The notes under the pieces are model-generated. The model did not search any database and was not told where the DNA came from. It saw nothing but the letters and a program-made list of their open reading frames with translations. A stretch of DNA of 20,918 nucleotides from JAHFUI01 sp041485905 (GTDB lineage Bacteria; Acidobacteriota; Vicinamibacteria; Vicinamibacterales; CAVVIG01). Shown here in pieces: positions 14,168 through 20,918 of the stretch. Numbering within the stretch: the stretch's first letter is position 1; every line of letters starts with the position of its first letter. The translations under genes were made by a program, and so were the position numbers. The stretch is taken from contig JBGPKK010000074.1 of assembly GCA_041485905.1 (NCBI GenBank), forward strand, positions 1-20,918, in the 5' to 3' direction.

Positions 14168-14551
14168 ATGCGGTACCTGGTCACGGCACGCGTAAAACCC
14201 GACAGGTCGGCGGCGCTCGGCGCCGCGATCGACAACGAGACGCTCGGCCGCGGGTCGGTTGCCGGCGATGAGTACCTTCGCAATATGGGCGACGCCCGCG
14301 AATACGACGACGGCCGCGTGCAGTGGGTCGAAGTGTGCTACTGCGCGACGCCGCTGGCCGAGGAGCGCGAGTACTGGACCGAGTATTTCACGCTCGAGAA
14401 GGTCCAGGACGCCCACGCGCGCAGCCGGTGCCGCGATCAGAACGGCACCGAGCCGTGGTCGTGCGGCGACTGCGACTGCTCCGCGCGACTGGAAGCCCGC
14501 CTGGCCACCCGCGGCCGTCCGTTTCTCACATCACTCAAAAGCCGCACCTAG
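14168..14551 (+). CDS. Conserved cysteine-rich protein of unknown function
   Basis: This is a 127-residue soluble protein. The N-terminal half looks like a small alpha/beta ferredoxin-like unit (MRYLVTARVKPDRSAALGAA, then GSVAGDEYLRNMGDAREY). The second half holds six Cys: C57 and C59 in WVEVCYCATPL, C88, and C99, C102, C104 in WSCGDCDCSARL, with His83 between them. The CxC and CxxCxC arrangement suggests metal or thiol chemistry, by inference. I have a general memory of similar uncharacterised proteins but no name. GACAAT ends 6 bp before the ATG; AAGG lies too close to act as a normal ribosome site. It stands alone between zwf and the sigma-54 activator, both on the same strand. Confidence 0.82.
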   Translation: MRYLVTARVKPDRSAALGAAIDNETLGRGSVAGDEYLRNMGDAREYDDGRVQWVEVCYCATPLAEEREYWTEYFTLEKVQDAHARSRCRDQNGTEPWSCGDCDCSARLEARLATRGRPFLTSLKSRT

Positions 14552-14564
14552 CTGCTAGCTGCTC

Positions 14565-14570
14565 TATACT
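14565..14570 (+). promoter_or_regulatory. -10 element of the TPR/sigma-54 activator gene, likely leaderless
   Basis: TATACT (14565-14570) is one mismatch from TATAAT and ends 6 bp before the GTG start at 14577. A transcript starting at the usual distance would begin at the start codon itself. No Shine-Dalgarno sequence precedes the GTG. The -35 position (about 14542-14547) has no TTGACA-like sequence. Confidence 0.5.
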
Positions 14571-14576
14571 GCGCGC

Positions 14577-17505
<2,929 letters not shown>

Positions 17506-17516
<11 letters not shown>

Positions 17517-17567
17517 TATATGGATATCAAGTAAGCCGATTCGGCGCATATGGATACTTTATATCCA
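17506..17567 (+). promoter_or_regulatory. Repeated TGGATA words at the end of and after the activator gene
   Basis: TGGATA occurs at 17506, 17521 and 17551 on the plus strand, and in reverse (TATCCA, 17562-17567). The first copy overlaps the activator's last codons. Start-to-start spacing is 15 and 30 bp, and the last two face each other around a short AT-rich loop, which could also form a hairpin after the gene. This could be a transcription-factor site array or a weak terminator; no regulator is assigned. Confidence 0.35.
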
Positions 17568-17623
17568 CAGCAACGACAACGCAATCCGATTGCCTAATTC
17601 ATAAAACACTAGAAATAAATGAC

Positions 17624-17641
17624 TTCTGTCGTACGACAGAA
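17624..17641. promoter_or_regulatory. 18-bp perfect palindrome upstream of the PilZ gene
   Basis: TTCTGTCGTACGACAGAA is identical to its reverse complement over all 18 bases and does not extend further. It lies 62 bp before the PilZ GTG in an AT-rich gap (17517-17702), far from any coding frame. A perfect palindrome of this length and position is typical of an operator for a dimeric regulator. It does not match an operator family that I know. Confidence 0.5.
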
Positions 17642-17702
17642 CCAAGAACCCAGACACGAGAAAACGGCCCAGACATTGATAACAGGGTGACTGGGGGTTC
17701 CC

Positions 17703-18113
17703 GTGAGACACAACTGGCAACTGAAAGCGACGATCCGACCGACACCGGCAAACCAACGCGCGGCCGCGAGGCGCGCTCTCACCGTCCCCGCGCGCCTCGC
17801 GTGGAAAGACCAGCGCGGAGTCAGCCGCTTCGCCAGCGTCGTCACGCGCGACGTCAGCGATTACGGCGTCTTTGTCGAGTGCCTATCGCCGTTATCGATC
17901 CCGCTCTATCGGCTCGTCCAGTTCCAGATCGAGTCCGCCGGCCACGACGCCTGCGGGCTGCCGGAACCGCTGCGGCAGGGCCGAATTCTGTCGGCGGTGT
18001 ATCGCATCTCCCGACCCAACGCCACCGCGGGCTACGGCCTCGCGTTGCGGCTGATGGTCGATCCGAAGCGCCAGGCGGCGGCATCGCCTGATGCGGCGCG
18101 AGCCACGGCGTAG
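17703..18113 (+). CDS. PilZ-domain protein
   Basis: The 136-residue protein has the PilZ features: RAAAR at residues 19-23, matching the RxxxR c-di-GMP motif, followed by a beta-rich core with DVSDYG at 50-55, matching (D/N)xSxxG. PilZ domains bind cyclic di-GMP and control motility, exopolysaccharide or gene expression, often by contacting partner proteins. The rest (VFVECLSPLSIPLYRLVQFQI and a Gly/Tyr strand near 110) fits the six-stranded barrel. There is no other domain, so it would act as a stand-alone adaptor. The GTG at 17703 follows a G-rich stretch (GGGGG about 6 bases upstream). The first 15 residues look disordered. It converges on the MBL hydrolase gene. Confidence 0.8.
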   Translation: MRHNWQLKATIRPTPANQRAAARRALTVPARLAWKDQRGVSRFASVVTRDVSDYGVFVECLSPLSIPLYRLVQFQIESAGHDACGLPEPLRQGRILSAVYRISRPNATAGYGLALRLMVDPKRQAAASPDAARATA

Positions 18114-18138
18114 TCAGTCGACCGTCGACTGTCGACTA
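18111..18138. terminator. GTCGAC-repeat palindrome between convergent stops
   Basis: Three GTCGAC words repeat at a 7-bp period (18117, 18124, 18131). AGTCGAC and GTCGACT (18116-18122 and 18124-18130) are inverted around one base. Outer TAGTC (18111-18115) and GACTA (18134-18138) also pair and contain both flanking stop codons. It could be a bidirectional terminator lacking T-tracts, or a small dispersed repeat. Confidence 0.4.
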
Positions 18139-19053
18139 CAGCTTGTCCCGTTTTCTCCAGTATCTGGCCAGCCCGCGCCAGCTCAAATCGAACCGGCCGG
18201 CCACTTCGTACACCCGCGCTTCCTCATTGCTCATGCGCCGTCGCAGTTGGCGGCGGCACTGTTCCACGAACCACGCTTCGCGTCCTTCGTCCGTCTCCTC
18301 GCGCGCCAGCGACTCTCTGACGAGGCGGCCGGCTGCCTGCAGCCGATCGCGCAGCTCGCTCAGATGCGCGCCGACGGGCGCCGCCGGGCCAAAGTGCGTC
18401 AGGAAAATGGTATTGGCGCCCCACTGCTCGATGCGGGCGAGACTGTCCTGCCAGGCTTCGAGATCGATGTCGGGCGGAGGTGTCGGCGGCAGAATCTCGC
18501 CGCCGGGGACGACCTGCACCCCCGCGGTGTCGCCAACGAACGCGATGCCGGCATCCCGCGCGAAGTAGCTCACGTGATGCGACGCGTGCCCCGGGGTATA
18601 CGCCACGTCGAGCGACCGTCCACCTTCGTCGATGCGTTCGCCTCCCCGAACGACGGTCAACGTCTGCTCGGGAACCGGCAGGACCTCACCCCACAGGCGA
18701 TCCATGGCGTCGCCGTACAAACGCGTCGCGCTCGCGACGAGCTTCTGGGGATCAATCAGGTGGGGCGCGCCCTTTTCATGAACGACCACCCGCAACTCGG
18801 GGTTTTCGCGCACGAGCGTGCCGCACGCCCCGGCGTGATCGAGATGGATATGGGTAATGAGGAGGGCGGTGACATCGCGCATGGACATCCCCGCCCGATC
18901 GAGGCCGGCTTTGAGGTTCCCGAGCGAGCTCGACGGCCCAGGGTCGACGAGCGCGACGCCTCCCGGCGCGCTCAGCACGCCCGTGGCGATCACGCGCGGC
19001 GTGTCCTGAAAGTGCAGGTCGAGATACGAGATGCCGGACGCCAGTCGAATCAT
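18136..19053 (-). CDS. Metallo-beta-lactamase-fold hydrolase
   Basis: The 305-residue protein is a stand-alone MBL-fold hydrolase. Zinc ligands lie in LLITHIHLDHAGACG (HxHxDH), in TPGHASHHVSY, in IAFVGDTAGV and in the late FLTHFGP block. The C-terminal 60 residues form a charged helical tail (LAREETDEGREAWFVEQC and SNEEARVYEV). The overall layout is close to uncharacterised glyoxalase II-like hydrolases; substrate is unknown and it is not a resistance enzyme on present evidence. The ATG at 19053 overlaps the DedA stop by 4 bp (ATGA), so the two are one transcript. Nothing in the sequence links it to the divergent persulfide dioxygenase except fold and proximity. Confidence 0.9.
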   Translation of the reverse strand: MIRLASGISYLDLHFQDTPRVIATGVLSAPGGVALVDPGPSSSLGNLKAGLDRAGMSMRDVTALLITHIHLDHAGACGTLVRENPELRVVVHEKGAPHLIDPQKLVASATRLYGDAMDRLWGEVLPVPEQTLTVVRGGERIDEGGRSLDVAYTPGHASHHVSYFARDAGIAFVGDTAGVQVVPGGEILPPTPPPDIDLEAWQDSLARIEQWGANTIFLTHFGPAAPVGAHLSELRDRLQAAGRLVRESLAREETDEGREAWFVEQCRRQLRRRMSNEEARVYEVAGRFDLSWRGLARYWRKRDKL

Positions 19054-19643
19054 GTCTCAGACCTGCGACCACGCCGCATGATCGCGAATACGCCGACGAG
19101 CGCCACGATCACCAGCGCAGTCACGCCGGTGCGCCCGATCCAGCGATCGAGGGTGTCCCAACTATACGCAAGCAGGTAACCGGCCATGGCCACGGCCGTC
19201 GACCAGACGATGGCGCCCAGCGCGTTGTAGAAGAGGAAGATGCGCCACCGAAGGCCGCTGCCACCCGCAAGTACCGCCCCGAAGACGCGCAAGCCGGTGA
19301 CAAACCTGGCGATGAAGACTGTCTGCGCTCCGTACCGTTCGAAAAATCGATCGAACTGCTGCAGCCGCGCGGGAGTCAGACCGATCTTCCGGCCGTGGCG
19401 TTCGGCCAGCGCTCGTCCGCCATGTCGGCCCACGAAGAAGCCAATGTTGTCGCCGACGATCGCGCCGGCAACGGCGGTCGCGATAACCCAGGGCAGCGAG
19501 AGGCGCCCGAACTGGGCCAGGGCAGCGCCGCCGAGGAGCACGGTCTCGCCGGGTACTGGTACGCCGGCGTTCTCGAGCATCACGCCGACAAACACCACCG
19601 TGTAGCCGTAGCGCGCGAAGAGATCGATCAGCCATTCGGGCAC
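19050..19643 (-). CDS. DedA-family membrane protein
   Basis: The 197-residue inner-membrane protein has the DedA (VTT/SNARE-associated) pattern: YGYTVVFVGVMLENAGVPVPGE, VGDNIGFFVGRHGGR, ARFVTGLRVFGAVLAGGSG and a final C-terminal helix followed by a basic tail. Members flip or recycle lipids such as undecaprenyl phosphate or phosphatidylethanolamine and depend on proton-motive force. I chose the GTG at 19643 because PEWLIDLFARYGY is the normal beginning of the family. The ATG at 19688 would overlap the divergent gene's start and add 15 non-conserved residues. TAAGCT ends 5 bp upstream of the GTG, a possible leaderless -10. It is co-transcribed with the MBL hydrolase gene. Confidence 0.9.
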   Translation of the reverse strand: MPEWLIDLFARYGYTVVFVGVMLENAGVPVPGETVLLGGAALAQFGRLSLPWVIATAVAGAIVGDNIGFFVGRHGGRALAERHGRKIGLTPARLQQFDRFFERYGAQTVFIARFVTGLRVFGAVLAGGSGLRWRIFLFYNALGAIVWSTAVAMAGYLLAYSWDTLDRWIGRTGVTALVIVALVGVFAIMRRGRRSET

Positions 19644-19664
19644 ATGAAAGCTTAACCGGTGCGC

Positions 19665-19670
19665 TACAAT
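19665..19670 (+). promoter_or_regulatory. -10 element of the persulfide dioxygenase-rhodanese gene
   Basis: TACAAT (19665-19670), one base from TATAAT, ends 7 bp before the GTG at 19678. No Shine-Dalgarno sequence lies between. The minus-strand DedA gene starts only 34 bp away, so both promoters share this short gap. Confidence 0.48.
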
Positions 19671-19677
19671 CGCCACC

Positions 19678-20918
19678 GTGATTTTCAAGCAGTTCTATCT
19701 CAACTGCCTGGCACACGCGTCGTACCTGATCGGCGACGAGTCGAGCCGCACGGCGGCCGTCGTCGATCCGCAGCGCGACATCGAGCAGTATCTCGCGTTG
19801 GCCGACGAGCAGGGCCTCGCGATCACACACGTCTTCCTCACGCACCTTCACGCGGACTTCGTCGCCGGGCACCTCGAGTTGCGCGATCGCAGCGGCGCGG
19901 CCATTTGTCTCGGCGCCGCCGCGCGGGCCGAATACGCGTTCACGCCGCTCCACGACCGCGATCGGATCGACTTCGGGTTCGTCAGGCTCGAGGCGCTCGA
20001 AACGCCCGGTCACACCCCGGAGTCGATTTCACTCGTCGTCTACGACCTCGAGCGCAGCCCCGATCCCTACGCCGTCCTCACGGGCGACACGCTGTTTGTC
20101 GGGGATGTCGGCCGCCCGGATCTGCGCGTCGCGCTCGGCTGGTCCGCCTCAGACCTCGGCGGTCTTCTGTACGAATCGCTGCGCACGAAGCTGCTCGCGC
20201 TGCCCGATGCGAGTCTCGTGTACCCCGCGCACGGTGCCGGGTCGCTCTGCGGGAAAGCGCTGAGCCAGGAGACGGTTTCGACAATCGGCGAGCAGCGGCG
20301 GTCGAATTACGCGCTGCAGCCGATGACCAAGGCCGCGTTTGTCGACCTGGTGACAGCCGATCAGCCCGATGCGCCGCCCTACTTCACCTATGACGCGGTG
20401 CTGAACAGCCAGGAGAGGCCGACGCTCGACGTGGCGCTCGCGCGCGAGCTCAATCCGCTGTCGCTCGATCGGGTCCTCATGCTGAAAGCCGACGAAGCGC
20501 AGTTGCTCGACACCCGGGATCCCGCCGAGTTCGCCGCGACGCATCTGGCCGGGAGCATCAACATCGGCCTGGGCGGTCAATATGCCACGTGGGCGGGGAC
20601 GATGTTGAACCGCGAGCATCCCATCGTGATCATCGCCGCCCCGGGACGCGAACAGGAGGCGGCCATCCGTCTAGGCCGCATCGGATTCGATACAGTGCTC
20701 GGCTATCTCGAGGACGGGCTCCGAAGCCTCGATGCGCATCCGGACCTCACCGCCGCGACCGAGCGGCTCAGCCCCGTGCTCGCCGCCGAGCGTCTCGCGT
20801 CGCCCGATCCGCCGGTCGCCGTCGACGTGCGCAGCCCGCGCGAGCGCGCGCAGCAGTCCATCGCGGGCAGCATCAGCCTGCCGCTGAATCATCTCGCCGA
20901 GCGGCTGCAGGAGCTGCC
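19678..20918 (+). CDS. Persulfide dioxygenase-like MBL hydrolase fused to rhodanese domains (3' end beyond window)
   Basis: At least 413 residues are read without a stop up to the window edge. The N-terminal 240 residues form an MBL-fold ETHE1/CstB-like dioxygenase: THLHADFVAGH at 55-65, TPGHTPES at 109-116 and GDTLFVGDVGRPDL at 136-149, the iron and substrate loops. A rhodanese domain follows (about 270-345: LLDTRDPAEFAATHLAGSIN). Its active-site loop reads AAPGRE near 320-325 with Ala where Cys would be, so this copy should be catalytically dead. A second rhodanese begins near 378 (VAVDVRSPRERAQQSIAGSI); its active-site loop lies beyond the end. The family oxidises glutathione or coenzyme-A persulfides in sulfide detoxification. 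The GTG start fits a TACAAT 7 bp upstream. Divergent from the DedA gene. Confidence 0.9.
   Translation, partial: MIFKQFYLNCLAHASYLIGDESSRTAAVVDPQRDIEQYLALADEQGLAITHVFLTHLHADFVAGHLELRDRSGAAICLGAAARAEYAFTPLHDRDRIDFGFVRLEALETPGHTPESISLVVYDLERSPDPYAVLTGDTLFVGDVGRPDLRVALGWSASDLGGLLYESLRTKLLALPDASLVYPAHGAGSLCGKALSQETVSTIGEQRRSNYALQPMTKAAFVDLVTADQPDAPPYFTYDAVLNSQERPTLDVALARELNPLSLDRVLMLKADEAQLLDTRDPAEFAATHLAGSINIGLGGQYATWAGTMLNREHPIVIIAAPGREQEAAIRLGRIGFDTVLGYLEDGLRSLDAHPDLTAATERLSPVLAAERLASPDPPVAVDVRSPRERAQQSIAGSISLPLNHLAERLQEL

Noticed and set aside
13298..14416. Minus-strand open frame opposite zwf and the cysteine-rich gene
   Set aside because: No conserved motif; zwf catalytic motifs are on the plus strand.
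18091..19179. Plus-strand open frame opposite the MBL hydrolase gene
   Set aside because: Arg/His/Pro-rich shadow; the MBL zinc motifs are on the minus strand.
19659..20393. Plus-strand frame over the right end with an Arg-rich product
   Set aside because: A shifted frame gives an uninterrupted persulfide dioxygenase with all motifs, so this one is a shadow.

Overview
The window is a high-GC bacterial chromosome segment, densely coding, with many 4-8 bp gene overlaps and frequent GTG starts. No rRNA, tRNA, CRISPR array, transposase or integrase gene was seen. The gene mix (Pgi-Gnd-Zwf operon, TesA-YbbA-YbbP operon, TPR-containing sigma-54 activator, PilZ protein, RND pump) and codon style suggest an Acidobacteriota of the Vicinamibacteria kind. 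That placement is an inference from general familiarity, not a search result.

Layout. Positions 1-171 hold the 3' end of an RND efflux pump. A minus-strand operon follows (2852 down to 175): NCS2/AzgA purine permease, a DksA/TraR zinc-finger protein, a ferritin-like unknown and FolK. A stretch with different character follows (2853-5568): a SnoaL-PP2C phosphatase, a GNAT acetyltransferase and a small membrane protein, all on the plus strand. Three imperfect palindromes lie at 3095-3171, 4451-4529 and 5100-5172, and look like integron attC sites. The minus-strand TesA-YbbA-YbbP operon covers 9523 down to 5569, each gene overlapping the next by 4 bp, with a short coiled-coil gene upstream. Divergent to it, pgi-gnd-zwf (9807-14008) encodes glucose-6-phosphate isomerase and the oxidative pentose phosphate enzymes. 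Next come a cysteine-rich unknown (14168-14551), a 979-residue TPR/AAA+/Fis sigma-54-type activator (14577-17516), an AT-rich palindrome-bearing gap and a PilZ protein (17703-18113). The right end has a minus-strand DedA/MBL-hydrolase pair. Divergent to it is a persulfide-dioxygenase/rhodanese fusion that runs off the window at 20918; it is an open frame without a stop inside the window.

The points most worth a second look are (a) the possible integron-cassette remnant without an integrase, carrying a signalling phosphatase and an acetyltransferase; (b) a recurring TANNNT-like hexamer 5-7 bp upstream of several start codons that lack a Shine-Dalgarno sequence, suggesting leaderless transcripts; and (c) an 18-bp perfect palindrome plus repeated TGGATA words between the sigma-54 activator and the PilZ gene.
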